Shown here piece after piece: positions 1 through 7,417 of a stretch of 37,542 nucleotides of DNA. How positions within the stretch are numbered: the first letter of the stretch is position 1; the number at the start of each line of letters is the position of its first letter. Source of the stretch: Actinomycetes bacterium. Lineage in GTDB: Bacteria > Actinomycetota > Actinomycetes > Actinomycetales > Cellulomonadaceae. The notes below the pieces were generated by a model, which had not been told where the DNA came from, made no database searches, and saw nothing but the letters and a program-made list of their open reading frames with translations. Made by a program: the position numbers and the translations under genes. The stretch spans positions 1 to 37,542 of the forward strand of contig JAEYXM010000008.1 of assembly GCA_023428465.1 (NCBI GenBank), read 5' to 3'.

Positions 1-1
1 C

Positions 2-235
2 TGCCCGATCCCCGAGATCGCCCGCCTGGGCCGGACCCTGCGCCAGTGGAAGCAGACCTTCCTGGCCTACTTCACCACCGCCCGGTCCTCCAACGGCGGC
101 GCCGAGGCCATCAACGGCATCATCGAGCTGCATCGCCGCATCGCACGCGGCTACCGCAACCCCGACAACTACCGCCTACGCATGCTCCTCGTCGCCGGCG
201 GCCTCGACATCACACCCCCACCGGAAGTCCGATGA
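2..235 (+). CDS. ISL3-family transposase, C-terminal part (runs off window start)
   Basis: The frame is open from base 2 to a TGA at 233-235 and gives 77 residues. It contains the signature end of actinobacterial ISL3 transposases: the segment SSNGGAEAINGIIELHRRIA (about residues 28-47), followed by GYRNPDNYRLRMLL. This part carries the last catalytic Glu of the DDE domain, in the N-x-x-x-E-x-x-N-G-I region. The N-terminal zinc finger, HTH and first two catalytic Asp lie outside the window, so I cannot say whether the gene is intact. No matching terminal inverted repeat is visible just downstream. It points toward the decayed ISL3 copy at 6638-7300, which is on the opposite strand. Confidence 0.8.
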   Translation, partial: CPIPEIARLGRTLRQWKQTFLAYFTTARSSNGGAEAINGIIELHRRIARGYRNPDNYRLRMLLVAGGLDITPPPEVR

Positions 236-241
236 GCCCCG

Positions 242-376
242 ATGTTCGACCGCGACCCGCTGTCGCTCGGCAACTTCCCGTTCTACGCCGGCGGCGTGGT
301 GGGCGTGATCGCGGGCGGCGCCGCCCGGTTCGCCCTCGCGGGGTGGTTCGAGCTCCGGGCGCTGCGCCGCCGCTGA
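242..376 (+). CDS. Possible small one-TM protein, unknown
   Basis: A 44-codon frame starts at ATG 242, seven bases after the transposase stop. The product starts MFDRDPLSLGNFPFYAGG and continues with a Gly/Ala/Val-rich stretch (about residues 16-37) that could be one membrane segment, ending in Arg-rich ELRALRRR. No convincing ribosome-binding site precedes it. It could be a real small membrane protein, the tail of a disrupted gene, or chance in GC-rich DNA. No family recognised. Confidence 0.25.
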   Translation: MFDRDPLSLGNFPFYAGGVVGVIAGGAARFALAGWFELRALRRR

Positions 377-434
377 CGGGACGACGCCGGTAAGGGACTA
401 CCCGTCCGGCGCGGGCAGAACCGCGGGATGCAGC

Positions 435-1655
435 TCACGCTGCGTCGCGACCGGCGGCGAGCGCCGGCGGTTCATCTCGCGCGGCGGCGAGGCGACGATG
501 ATGGCGCGTTGCGCGCCTCGCCCAACGGGAGGCGAATGCATCGGGCTCGGCGATCAGCCGGCGTAGCGCCGGGGCGCTTCGCCGCTCGACGAGGTGATGC
601 AGGAGCGCAGCCAAGGTCGTCACCACCCCGACCGCGGTCGCCAGGGTCACCCACGGGCTGGATCCCGCACTGCTTCGGTCGATGATCGCGAACCCAAACT
701 CCGCGTGCACCAGATACAGCGGGTAGCTCAGCGCGCCCAGCACAGCCGCAGGCCGCAAGAGTGCCGCCGGGGCGTGGATGAGAGCAGCTGCGGCGACGAG
801 TCCGGTCGCGCACAGAACGATCATCAGGCTCACCCCCGGCTCGACCACCACGCCCTGCAGCTCAGTCGCATCTCCTGCTGCGCCAAGCACCGACCGGCTC
901 ACGAGGCCGACGTCGACCACCAGGACGACCCAGGCGAAGGGGACGGCCGGGCGCCGTGTCAGGACCTCAATGATGATGCCGACTGCAAAGAGCGACGCAT
1001 ATTGTGGAACAAGGAGTCCGGCCAACGACGACAGAAGAACCTGGGCGGCGCCTCCCGAGCTCGCTTCCAGGAGCATATCGACACCGACCGCAAAGATGGG
1101 CCAGGCCAGAGCGAGCGTGATCAGGCGCCTGTCGCTCAACCCCCCGAACCTGATGAGGAAGCCGATGAGAACGTAGAACTTCAGTTCGACAAGAAGCGTC
1201 CAGAACACCACCTGGACGCTCGGCACACCGACGAGGCCCTGAACCATGGTGAAGTTGAGCAATCCGGCGATCGGGCCGGGCCGCCTTTCCACGTCCCAGA
1301 CCGACCGCAGCAGGAGTGTCAGGGCGACACATGCCCAATAGGCCGGGAGGAGTCGAGCTGCTCGCGAGGCGACAAAACCGCGAAGCCGCTTTCCCCGTGC
1401 TGAACGGACTATGACAAAGCCCGAGATCACGAAGAACACCTCGACGGCCAGCCAACCGTAGCGACTGACCGCTGTCAACGCCGGGAACATCTCGAAAGGA
1501 TCCCGACCCCAGTAGCGCGCGGCCGACGGTGACGCCGTGAAGTGATACACGACCACGACCATGGCCGCGATGAGCCGAAGCGGGTCGAGCAGCACCATCC
1601 TCGCCGGAGGTGAGAAAGCTGTCGCCGGCGTCTCGCTCGTGTCGCTCGACGTCAC
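435..1655 (-). CDS. Acyltransferase 3 family membrane protein
   Basis: 406 residues from GTG 1655, chosen because it overlaps the upstream gene's stop by 4 bp (GTGA); the longer frame to 1736 would run deep into that gene. About ten hydrophobic segments are visible. Family marks: LLDPLRLIAAMVVVVYHF near residues 22-39 (Asp24, Arg27 and His38 match the conserved acyltransferase-3 positions), and FFVISGFVIVRS followed by ASRAARLLPAYW (the F-x-x-SGF-x-x and R-x-x-R-x-x-P-x-Y/F-W motifs). A late SYPLYLVHAEFGF segment matches the C-terminal SY-x-x-YL-x-H motif. The family transfers acyl groups (often O-acetyl) to cell-surface or secreted molecules at the membrane. It is the last gene of the minus-strand export cassette, so it might modify the exported product or the envelope; that link is inference. 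Confidence 0.85.
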   Translation of the reverse strand: MTSSDTSETPATAFSPPARMVLLDPLRLIAAMVVVVYHFTASPSAARYWGRDPFEMFPALTAVSRYGWLAVEVFFVISGFVIVRSARGKRLRGFVASRAARLLPAYWACVALTLLLRSVWDVERRPGPIAGLLNFTMVQGLVGVPSVQVVFWTLLVELKFYVLIGFLIRFGGLSDRRLITLALAWPIFAVGVDMLLEASSGGAAQVLLSSLAGLLVPQYASLFAVGIIIEVLTRRPAVPFAWVVLVVDVGLVSRSVLGAAGDATELQGVVVEPGVSLMIVLCATGLVAAAALIHAPAALLRPAAVLGALSYPLYLVHAEFGFAIIDRSSAGSSPWVTLATAVGVVTTLAALLHHLVERRSAPALRRLIAEPDAFASRWARRATRHHRRLAAARDEPPALAAGRDAA

Positions 1656-2074
1656 GTCGACAGAACCGTCCGGGCACGCAGGGAACGTGCCGCGAACCAG
1701 GCAGCGGCGGCCGCAACGACGCTTGCCAGACCCCACACCAGTTCCACATTACCTCGCTCCAGAAGGAGGTACAGGTCTCTCCACATCGGAGCGTCGGCCT
1801 CGTCAAGGTGAGGCCGATATCCACTTTGCGCCACGTACCAGTGATTGATCCACCTGCCCACTCTGATGATCGCGAGAACCATCAGCAGTGCAGCGGCCCC
1901 GAGAAGCAGCCGGCAGAGCTGCCGTGAGTGCCGCTGTGGACGACTGGACTCCTGACCGCCGCGGCCCGGCTGCGCTCCGCTCATCGGCGGACCACCGGGT
2001 ACCTGGGGCACCGGTTCCTTCCCTGTGCGCGCAAGCCGGTCATCAGATTCTCCGGTTGGCTGAGCCTCGACCAC
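1652..2074 (-). CDS. Small two-TM membrane protein, unknown
   Basis: 140 residues, starting at GTG 2072-2074 behind a good ribosome-binding site (AGGAAGGGG, about 8 bases upstream). The N-terminal 50 residues are polar and Pro/Gly/Arg-rich. Two hydrophobic segments follow: LCRLLLGAAALLMVLAIIRV (about 53-72) and ELVWGLASVVAAAAAWFAA (about 111-129), separated by a loop with Trp/Tyr residues. It lies 18 bp after the permease and overlaps the acyltransferase by 4 bp, so it is almost certainly co-translated with the export genes. No family recognised; an accessory or immunity-like role would be a guess from position. Confidence 0.7.
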   Translation of the reverse strand: MVEAQPTGESDDRLARTGKEPVPQVPGGPPMSGAQPGRGGQESSRPQRHSRQLCRLLLGAAALLMVLAIIRVGRWINHWYVAQSGYRPHLDEADAPMWRDLYLLLERGNVELVWGLASVVAAAAAWFAARSLRARTVLST

Positions 2075-2092
2075 GCCGGTCCCCTTCCTGTG

Positions 2093-3184
2093 TCACGTGC
2101 GGTCCCTGAGCAGAAGGACTGCGTTCCTTGGTCTTGCCAGAGCGAGCGGGACACCCACGACGAGTCCGACGGCAAGACAGATGACAGTGCCCTTCAGCGC
2201 GGCCTGCGTCGTCCCGAGGTGGCGTGCGTGGCCGACGGCGAGCCAGGCGCCGATGCTGACGACCATCCCGAACCCCAATGTCGCCGATGTGTGTACCGCT
2301 CGCAGAAGCGCGGCCTCCGTGCGACGCAAGCCGCCGAGCTGGAGTAGGGCGAGGGCGCTCCGGTCGGAGAGCCAGAGGCCGGCGACAATGGCCCCGACGA
2401 CCACGCCGCCGGCCCAGGGGGCCGCCGACCACCCCCGCATCACCATGGGGTCGATCGAATCCTCCGGTGCGGTAGGCCGGAGCGCACGGATCGAGGCTCC
2501 ACTGGATGTCGGAATCGATGCACGCACAGTCTCCTCAAGCGAACTCCTCTGTCCCTCCTCCGCTTCGATCCAGCACTCGTGCGCCTCGCCGAGCGGGGCT
2601 ACGACTGCGAAAGCCCACCGCTCCATCTGCGGAGCGCGACTCGCAGCGTCGACGGTCGCGGTGACGCGGCTGTCGCCGCCTCGTCGCCACGACAGGTACG
2701 AGCCGGGTTCGGCGCCGAGGTCTCTCGCCGCGGCAACGGCGAGGACGAGTCGCGGGCCGGGCCCAGCGTCCCGCCCCGCCGGGGCATCACCGCCGAACGT
2801 CGGATCCACGATGCCGAGCACGCCGGGGTCCACCTCGGCGACCACGATTCCGAGACCCGGCGCGCTGACCGGGTGGTCAACGGTGCCGTACGCAAGGGAC
2901 CCAGAGGCCAGGACGTCGTCCCGCTCCCTCAACCTGGTGCACTCTTCTCTGCTGATCTGCGCCTGGTCGGACGACAGCACGAGGATGTTGCCGCCCGCCC
3001 GTAGCTCTGCCTCGTACTGATTGCGGATCGCCAGGTCCAGCACGTCGATGAGAGTGAGCATCGTGACGACTGCAAGGACCAGGGCGCCGACCCCGATGCG
3101 GGTGTTGAGGCTGGGCCGACGCGCCAAGACCAGCCAGATCGTCAGGAGCTGCCGGGCACTGAGCGCCCGTCGACGGCCCGTCAT
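2093..3184 (-). CDS. ABC transporter permease, FtsX/MacB-like
   Basis: 363 residues. One TM segment near the N-terminus (IGVGALVLAVVTMLTLIDVL, about 31-50), a long extracytoplasmic domain of about 200 residues, then three hydrophobic segments near the C-terminus (about 255-345). This is the MacB/FtsX layout: TM, large outside domain, three TMs. The start ATG (3182-3184) overlaps the ATPase stop in an ATGA, so the two form a translationally coupled ABC pair. These permeases usually move peptides or proteins at the membrane by mechanical transmission rather than through a classic channel. Partners are the ATPase at 3181-3846 and the membrane-anchored protein at 3840-4901. The sequence of the outside domain is not one I recognise. 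Confidence 0.75.
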   Translation of the reverse strand: MTGRRRALSARQLLTIWLVLARRPSLNTRIGVGALVLAVVTMLTLIDVLDLAIRNQYEAELRAGGNILVLSSDQAQISREECTRLRERDDVLASGSLAYGTVDHPVSAPGLGIVVAEVDPGVLGIVDPTFGGDAPAGRDAGPGPRLVLAVAAARDLGAEPGSYLSWRRGGDSRVTATVDAASRAPQMERWAFAVVAPLGEAHECWIEAEEGQRSSLEETVRASIPTSSGASIRALRPTAPEDSIDPMVMRGWSAAPWAGGVVVGAIVAGLWLSDRSALALLQLGGLRRTEAALLRAVHTSATLGFGMVVSIGAWLAVGHARHLGTTQAALKGTVICLAVGLVVGVPLALARPRNAVLLLRDRT

Positions 3185-3846
3185 CGCACCCGCCCGTTCT
3201 CGAACGTCAGGACGCGGTCACAACGGCTCGCGACGTAGCTGTCGTGGGACGCGATGACGACCGTAGCCCGGCGCCCGGCGTCCCCGAGCAGAGCGTCGCA
3301 GACCAGTCGGGTTGCCTCGTGATCGAGCTGGCCGGAGGGCTCGTCTGCGAGTACCAGCGGCGAGTCGACTGCGAGCGCACGTGCAACGGCCACCCGTTGG
3401 GCCTGACCTCCGGACAGGCGCTTGGCCAGGTAAGCGGAGAAGTCGCCCAGGCCTACGGCCTGCAGGGCTGCGTCCGCCCTGAGCGCGGCCTGGTCTCTGG
3501 GCTTACCGGCAAGCAGTCCGGCCAGGAGCACGTTCTCCCGGGCCGTGGAGCCAGGCAGGAGATTCGCCGTCTGAAGTACCCACGCGGGTTCGGCGCCCCC
3601 TCGTGCACCGGAGCCCGCCCCGAGCACCTCAAGCTCGCCGGCGTCCGGTGACAGCACGCCACCGATCAAGGACAGCATCGTCGACTTGCCGGAGCCGGAT
3701 GGGCCCCAAAGACAGACGGACTCCGCTGGGGCGATGCTGAAGTCAACCCCCTGGAGCACGGGTGAGGATGTGCGGGGGTAGCCGAAGACCAGCCCGCGCG
3801 TCCTGACCGAGGCACCGGACCGACCACCGCGCAGTGGTGTCAGCAC
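3181..3846 (-). CDS. ABC transporter ATP-binding protein, MacB/LolD-like
   Basis: 221 residues from GTG 3846. All ABC ATPase motifs are intact: Walker A GPSGSGKST (48-56), Q-loop LQTANLLPGS (91-100), signature LSGGQ (144-148), Walker B LVLADEP (164-170), D-loop SGQLD and the switch His201 in ASHD. The length fits the compact LolD/MacB ATPases that pair with FtsX-like permeases. It overlaps the upstream membrane-anchored protein by 7 bp and the permease by 4 bp. It supplies energy for the cassette's transporter; the likely cargo is one or both secreted 4-Cys proteins or a peptide, but those have Sec-type signals, so the transporter may instead act on something else (removal from the membrane, self-protection). 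Confidence 0.92.
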   Translation of the reverse strand: MLTPLRGGRSGASVRTRGLVFGYPRTSSPVLQGVDFSIAPAESVCLWGPSGSGKSTMLSLIGGVLSPDAGELEVLGAGSGARGGAEPAWVLQTANLLPGSTARENVLLAGLLAGKPRDQAALRADAALQAVGLGDFSAYLAKRLSGGQAQRVAVARALAVDSPLVLADEPSGQLDHEATRLVCDALLGDAGRRATVVIASHDSYVASRCDRVLTFENGRVR

Positions 3847-4901
3847 GTCCCGTCCGCTCCGGTCTCCACCGGGTTCACCAGGATGGATGCCCCACGGAGC
3901 TCAGGCGACATCCGGACGTAGGTGACTCCTGGAACACCCCCGACGACGTGAACCTCCACAACGTGCTGCACATCGGCGCGCCCCGCAAGCGTCACGCACT
4001 GGCGACCCTCGGACGTGACGATGACCGAGGACGGCGGGATGCTGGCGATCTCCTCGTTGCCCGGTGGTGTCGCGCCCGCCGGCACTGACTCCGCGCCCGG
4101 GGGGATGACCGACTCGAGGGCCGCCAGGTCATGATGCCCGACCGACCCGTCGGGCTCGAGCTGGACGCTCACGCCCTCGATCGTCAGCGTTCCCCCACCG
4201 GCCCCGGCGGCGTCCCCCGCAAGGACGGCTCCGATCAACCTCGGCATGCCTTCGATCGCGACGTCGCCCGGCGACGGGGCCGGAAACCCGACCACCGGCT
4301 GCCCACCCGCCACGACGAACTCCTCGTCATCCGCTAGCCAGACGACGGCGCTCGGATCGAACTCCGCCTGAGAGGGCCAGTGGTTGTCTGCCAGGTATGA
4401 GCCGAGCGCAGTCGCGGTCGCGTCTGTCCAGGTGTCGCCGACCTCGACCGGGTAGCCGCAGTCAGCCAGGAAGCGGTTCACGGCCAGAACGTCAGAACCA
4501 GCGGACCGCTGACCCACTGGTGCCACGAGCGGTTGGGCCGCAGCGATCGCGCGGATCTGCCGGCCGTCCACACTGAACAGCTCTGTGCAGTTGGTCAGCA
4601 CGTCGCCGATCTCCGAGCGGACATCGGTCACCAACCCGGCCGGACCGCGATACGAAAGGGCCCTCGCCGGTGACCACGTCAAGGTCACGTCGACCTGGAC
4701 CTGCCCCTCGCCGCTCGCAACGGGCGCGAACACCGGGACGGGCGTGCGAGCAGGAAGCACGGACGGACGGTCGTCGACAAGCAGCCAACCGGCTACCACT
4801 GCCAGTGGCCCTGCTACGACCAGGCCGAGCGCCAGGAGCCCGGCCCCCGACTGATCGGCCACGGCCGTTCCCGCGTCAGGACTCCGCCGGGCGGCCCTCA
4901 T
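3840..4901 (-). CDS. Membrane-anchored peptidoglycan-binding-like protein of an ABC export system
   Basis: 353 residues from ATG 4899-4901. The frame is open to 4979, but that longer version would include the hairpin at 4923-4954, and a GGGGAG purine run sits just before this ATG. One TM segment lies at about 21-41. The rest is predicted outside. A short stretch at about 137-174 (LAVNRFLADCGYPVEVGD, then a Thr/Ala-rich helix) resembles the peptidoglycan-binding-1 fold found in actinobacterial membrane-fusion-like partners of MacB-type transporters. The gene directly precedes the ATPase and permease with overlapping ends, the usual order adaptor-ATPase-permease. A role as periplasm-like adaptor is inference from this arrangement. 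Confidence 0.65.
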   Translation of the reverse strand: MRAARRSPDAGTAVADQSGAGLLALGLVVAGPLAVVAGWLLVDDRPSVLPARTPVPVFAPVASGEGQVQVDVTLTWSPARALSYRGPAGLVTDVRSEIGDVLTNCTELFSVDGRQIRAIAAAQPLVAPVGQRSAGSDVLAVNRFLADCGYPVEVGDTWTDATATALGSYLADNHWPSQAEFDPSAVVWLADDEEFVVAGGQPVVGFPAPSPGDVAIEGMPRLIGAVLAGDAAGAGGGTLTIEGVSVQLEPDGSVGHHDLAALESVIPPGAESVPAGATPPGNEEIASIPPSSVIVTSEGRQCVTLAGRADVQHVVEVHVVGGVPGVTYVRMSPELRGASILVNPVETGADGTC

Positions 4902-4922
4902 AACTCCCCACCCCCGGGTACG

Positions 4923-4954
4923 CCGATGAGCCCCGCCGAAGCGGGGCTCATCGG
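4923..4954 (-). terminator. Perfect 14-bp stem with UUCG tetraloop
   Basis: Arms 4923-4936 and 4941-4954 are perfectly complementary. Read on the minus strand the loop is TTCG closed by a C-G pair, the extra-stable cUUCGg tetraloop. It begins 6 nt after the stop of the secreted protein at 4961-5410 and lies just before the adaptor gene. There is no U-tract, as is common in actinobacteria. It could end or attenuate transcription so that the secreted proteins are made in excess of the transporter, or protect the upstream mRNA end. Confidence 0.75.
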
Positions 4955-4960
4955 TCGAGA

Positions 4961-5410
4961 TCAGTAGATCGCGAGGCAAGCCGCGTCCCGGTAGACCTCA
5001 TTCAGGTAGAAGGACGTGCAGGCCTTCCGCGTCGACGAGGAGAAGGTGTAGTTGTAGCGAGTCCGCTGCTGTGACACGGTCAGACAGCCCTTGACCGTCG
5101 TTCCGCTCGAGGACCTCAGCAGCACGTCCCCGGCGCCTCGCTCCGTGAAGCTGATCCGGCCGTAGCAGATCGTCGACGCCTGCGTGACCGAACCGATCTG
5201 GCTGTACGCCGTGTATCCGGGACCCTCGATGGAGTGCCTGAGGTAGCCACCCGGGAACGTGTAGGACTTCGTTCCCACCTTGAACCCGTAGGTGTTCAGC
5301 AGGACGCTCCCGCTCGCCGTCGCCTGCGCACTTCCGGAGAGCCCGACAAAGGACATCGTGAGAACCGCGAGAGCCACTAGTGCCTTCCGTCCGTACTGGA
5401 ATCGCTTCAT
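4961..5410 (-). CDS. Secreted 4-Cys protein B, unknown family
   Basis: 149 residues with a clear Sec signal peptide: basic start MKRFQYGRK, hydrophobic core, likely cut after SGSAQA (about residue 30). The mature part of about 119 residues has four cysteines (82, 109, 131, 145), suggesting two disulfides, and is rich in Ser, Thr and Tyr. It is paralogous to the protein at 6032-6451: shared elements include I-x-FTER, SGTT-(V/I)-x-GC, RYN-x-(T)F and a KACTSF/RACATF pair, with all four mature cysteines matching. First gene before the export genes; 14 bp after the lipoprotein. A secreted toxin, bacteriocin-like or adhesive protein are possibilities, none shown by sequence. Confidence 0.8.
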   Translation of the reverse strand: MKRFQYGRKALVALAVLTMSFVGLSGSAQATASGSVLLNTYGFKVGTKSYTFPGGYLRHSIEGPGYTAYSQIGSVTQASTICYGRISFTERGAGDVLLRSSSGTTVKGCLTVSQQRTRYNYTFSSSTRKACTSFYLNEVYRDAACLAIY

Positions 5411-5424
5411 CGAAAGACCACCTT

Positions 5425-6024
5425 TCAGTTCATCTCCTGGATCGAAACGTAGAACAGCCGGTCATGCTCGGTGAGGCAACTCGATATGGCAGGAGTCATC
5501 TCAAGCGTGGCGTCCGAAAGAAGAACAACCACATCATCCAGCGTGGCAGCGGGATCGACATCGAGACCGCCGTTGGCGAGGCAAGCGATCAAGCCCTGCA
5601 CGAGACGCTCGCGCTCGTCGGCGTCATCGACGACAAGCCCCTCGGCCCACATCGTCCCGACCATGTCTGCGTACTCTCTCTCGCAGTCGACGAAAGTCTC
5701 TTCGAATGCAGCGTTTGCCGCTTCGGGGTCGGCGAGACCCGTGTAGTCGACGTCCGTGACGAAGTCGAGGCGCGAGCCCTGCCGCACGATCTCGCCCGGC
5801 TGGTAGCCAGCGGCGACAAGGCAGTCACGCTGCGCGATCACGGCGCTCTCGTACTCCGCCCACGTCACTTCACCGTCAGCGATGATGTCTCGCTGAAATG
5901 CCGGTGCATCCGCCAGTTCCTGTGCGGTATAGAGCGGTGCATCCGCCGCACTCGAACAGCTGGCAGCACTCAAGGCTACCGCTGCGAGTGCGATGCACCT
6001 CATGAAAGGCAGGCGCACAGTCAC
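5425..6024 (-). CDS. Lipoprotein, unknown family
   Basis: 199 residues if started at GTG 6022-6024; GTG 6018 and ATG 6003 are alternatives, and the frame upstream overlaps the previous gene. A lipoprotein signal is plain: MRCIALAAVALSAASCSS, with lipobox SAAS-C. The mature part is acidic, contains DGEVTWAEYESAVIAQRDCL followed by further Cys residues (in FVDCE, IACLA and SSCL), and reads like the actinobacterial lipoproteins with a D/E-G-x-x-T-x-x-EYE element. It sits between the two secreted 4-Cys paralogues with gaps of 7-14 bp, so all three are probably co-expressed. An immunity or carrier role for the secreted proteins is possible but only inferred. Confidence 0.7.
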   Translation of the reverse strand: MTVRLPFMRCIALAAVALSAASCSSAADAPLYTAQELADAPAFQRDIIADGEVTWAEYESAVIAQRDCLVAAGYQPGEIVRQGSRLDFVTDVDYTGLADPEAANAAFEETFVDCEREYADMVGTMWAEGLVVDDADERERLVQGLIACLANGGLDVDPAATLDDVVVLLSDATLEMTPAISSCLTEHDRLFYVSIQEMN

Positions 6025-6031
6025 TCGCTCG

Positions 6032-6451
6032 TCATCCCGAGATTCCGTGGCACTGAACGCCCGTGACGGGATACCTACCTTCATACACGGATCCAACGAA
6101 TGTCGCGCATGCGCGGGTCGTGTTCGATGCGAAGGTGATGTTGTACCGCTCGCGCGACACGATGTAGACGCAGCCCTGGATGGTCGTACCCGTCGAACGC
6201 TTGACGAGCGCGCTGTTCCGGTCCCGCTCGGTGAAATCGATCCGAGCGGAGCACGCCTTCGTCTGGTTCGAGGCCTTGGCCGCCTGGTACGTCGCAGTAC
6301 GCCCGGCGCCCTTGATGGTGTGGCTGATCTGACCTTGCTCGTATCCCTGCCAGCCAGTGGCGTCGCCGTAGGCCGCGGACGGTGCGAGGACGGCGCACAT
6401 CGCGATCGCGGTCGAGACTGCGAGGGCGCGCCGGATCGTTCTGATTCTCAT
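6032..6451 (-). CDS. Secreted 4-Cys protein A, paralogue of protein B
   Basis: 139 residues from ATG 6449-6451, which has a GTGGAG ribosome-binding site 8 bases upstream; the longer frame to 6556 crosses the likely promoter. Signal peptide MRIRTIRRALAVSTAIAMCA with a probable cut after SAAYG (about 29). Mature cysteines at 67, 94, 115 and 134 match those of protein B in order (spacing 27/21/19 versus 27/22/14). Shared blocks: SHTIKGAG/RHSIEGPG, IDFTER/ISFTER, STGTTIQGC/SSGTTVKGC, RACATF/KACTSF. It is the first gene of the minus-strand cassette. Similarity is moderate, so the pair probably diverged in function; a two-component secreted factor is conceivable. Confidence 0.8.
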   Translation of the reverse strand: MRIRTIRRALAVSTAIAMCAVLAPSAAYGDATGWQGYEQGQISHTIKGAGRTATYQAAKASNQTKACSARIDFTERDRNSALVKRSTGTTIQGCVYIVSRERYNITFASNTTRACATFVGSVYEGRYPVTGVQCHGISG

Positions 6452-6554
6452 GGGTTGTCTCCACAACTGCTCGGGCGGGCATGTATTGCCTGGACGCAGA
6501 TGCCTCCCGCTCGTTGAGCGGGTATCGACCATGGATGGCGCCCCTGACGCGGTC

Positions 6555-6605
6555 AACGTAGGGGTACGCAGTTCGGGCAGTCAAGGAGTTGTCTGACATC
6601 TGTCA
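6555..6605 (-). promoter_or_regulatory. Candidate promoter and small palindrome for the 4-Cys cassette
   Basis: On the minus strand, TTGACT (6579-6584) and TACGTT (6555-6560) are separated by 18 bp, a plausible sigma-70-type -35/-10 pair about 105 bp before the ATG at 6451. Just upstream, TGACA and TGTCA form an inverted repeat with a 2-bp spacer (6594-6605), a possible operator. The remaining 100-bp leader (6452-6554) shows no other structure I trust. The decayed IS ends at 6638, only 33 bp from the palindrome. Confidence 0.45.
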
Positions 6606-6637
6606 CATCCGTCTGAGCACGGACACCCGTGTCAAAT

Positions 6638-6666
6638 GGGCTCTTCGCGGTTCGTGGTGATCGCGG
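6638..6666. mobile_element. Likely terminal end of a decayed ISL3-type element
   Basis: The sequence beginning GGGCTCTTCGCGGTTCGTGG resembles the GGCTCTTC-type ends I associate with actinobacterial ISL3 elements. It lies where the end of the element containing the transposase pseudogene would be expected. The matching right-hand end was not found near 7300, so only one terminus seems to survive. Assignment to the family end is from memory, not comparison. Confidence 0.4.
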
Positions 6667-6689
6667 TCTGCTGAGGGTGTTCGCGCTGC

Positions 6690-7300
6690 GGTCCTCGCGG
6701 CGCTGGCGCCAGGTCGGGGTGCGGGCGGCAAGCCAGGCCCCGACACCGGCGCTGTCGCGCCCATCGACCACGCCCAGGACCTGGCCGGTGTCCAGGTCCA
6801 CCAGGTCGTCATCCACGGCTCGAACCGGGCCCACGTCCCGTCCGGGCGGCGGAAGTACTTCACCGACCGGTAGCGGTGCTAATCGACCCAGCCGGCACAC
6901 CGCCACGCCGTTCACGTCGCCGAGCAGCACCGCGACCGCGGACAGGGCGGCCTGGACGGTCCACTACGACACAGCGAACGCCCGCGCGGTCTCCGAGGCC
7001 ACCCGTCCGGAGACAACTACCACGGCCACCAGCGCCTGCCGCAGCCGGGACGTGGACCGAGCCCGCGGTGGGACCTGCACCGTCGACTCGGCGAACGTCC
7101 CGCGCGGACAGCGCGCCTCCTGACAGAACCAGCGACGCTTGCCCCAGACCACCTCCACCGGCCCACCGACCGGCACGCCCCGCACGGCCTGCCAGCGCCG
7201 GGAGTGCACCCGCACCGAGATCACCCCGCAGGCCGGGCAGCCCGGCGGCGCGGCGGACTCCACCACGACCGTTCCGGTGTCGATCAGCTCGGTGGTGGCA
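6690..7300 (-). pseudogene. Decayed ISL3-family transposase
   Basis: Reading from about 7300 down: the ISL3 zinc-binding start (GCPACG, then KRRWFCQEARCPRGTF), a helical region ending AFAVS, then an in-frame TAG (6964-6966) where relatives have Trp in the SWWTVQ motif. The same frame resumes WTVQAALSAVAVLLGDVNGVAVCRLG. Two compensating frameshifts follow: KYFRRPDGTWARFEPWMTT is in another frame, then VDLDTGQVLGVVDGRDSAG returns to the first. Homology stops near 6690 and the C-terminal half is missing. So there is at least one nonsense mutation, two indels and an internal deletion; it cannot be functional. Opposite orientation to the ISL3 fragment at 2-235. Confidence 0.85.
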
Positions 7301-7417
7301 CAGCTGGTGGTGGCGCCTGAGGCGACGTCACCGGCGTACGACCGCGACGCCTTCCCGCACTGGTCGGACCTTGACGGCGACGGGTGTAACACCCGGGCAG
7401 AGCTCTTGTATCGGTAG
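7296..7417 (+). pseudogene. Fragment of a DUF1524/GmrSD-type secreted nuclease
   Basis: The plus-strand frame reads LVVAPEATSPAYDRDAFPHW then SDLDGDGCNTRAELL and a stop at 7415-7417. The Y-D-R-x-x-F-x-H-W-x-D-x-DGDGC-x-TR-x-E-x-L signature is typical of the start of the DUF1524 (HNH-like) domain in actinobacterial secreted nucleases. Both the signal-peptide side and the catalytic His-rich part are absent: upstream is transposase antisense, downstream the frame ends at once. It is a remnant stranded between mobile-element pieces. Confidence 0.5.

Noticed and set aside
229..4935. The 13-mer CCGATGAGCCCCG occurs at 229-241 and 4923-4935, hinting at a shared IS end or att site.
   Set aside because: Matches of this length are expected by chance in 37 kb of GC-rich DNA, the first copy spans a stop codon, and nothing else around the two sites agrees.
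435..6451. Reading the cassette as a lactococcin 972-type bacteriocin locus.
   Set aside because: The layout is similar, but the secreted proteins lack the Trp/Tyr/Gly-rich pattern of that family and have four conserved cysteines instead.
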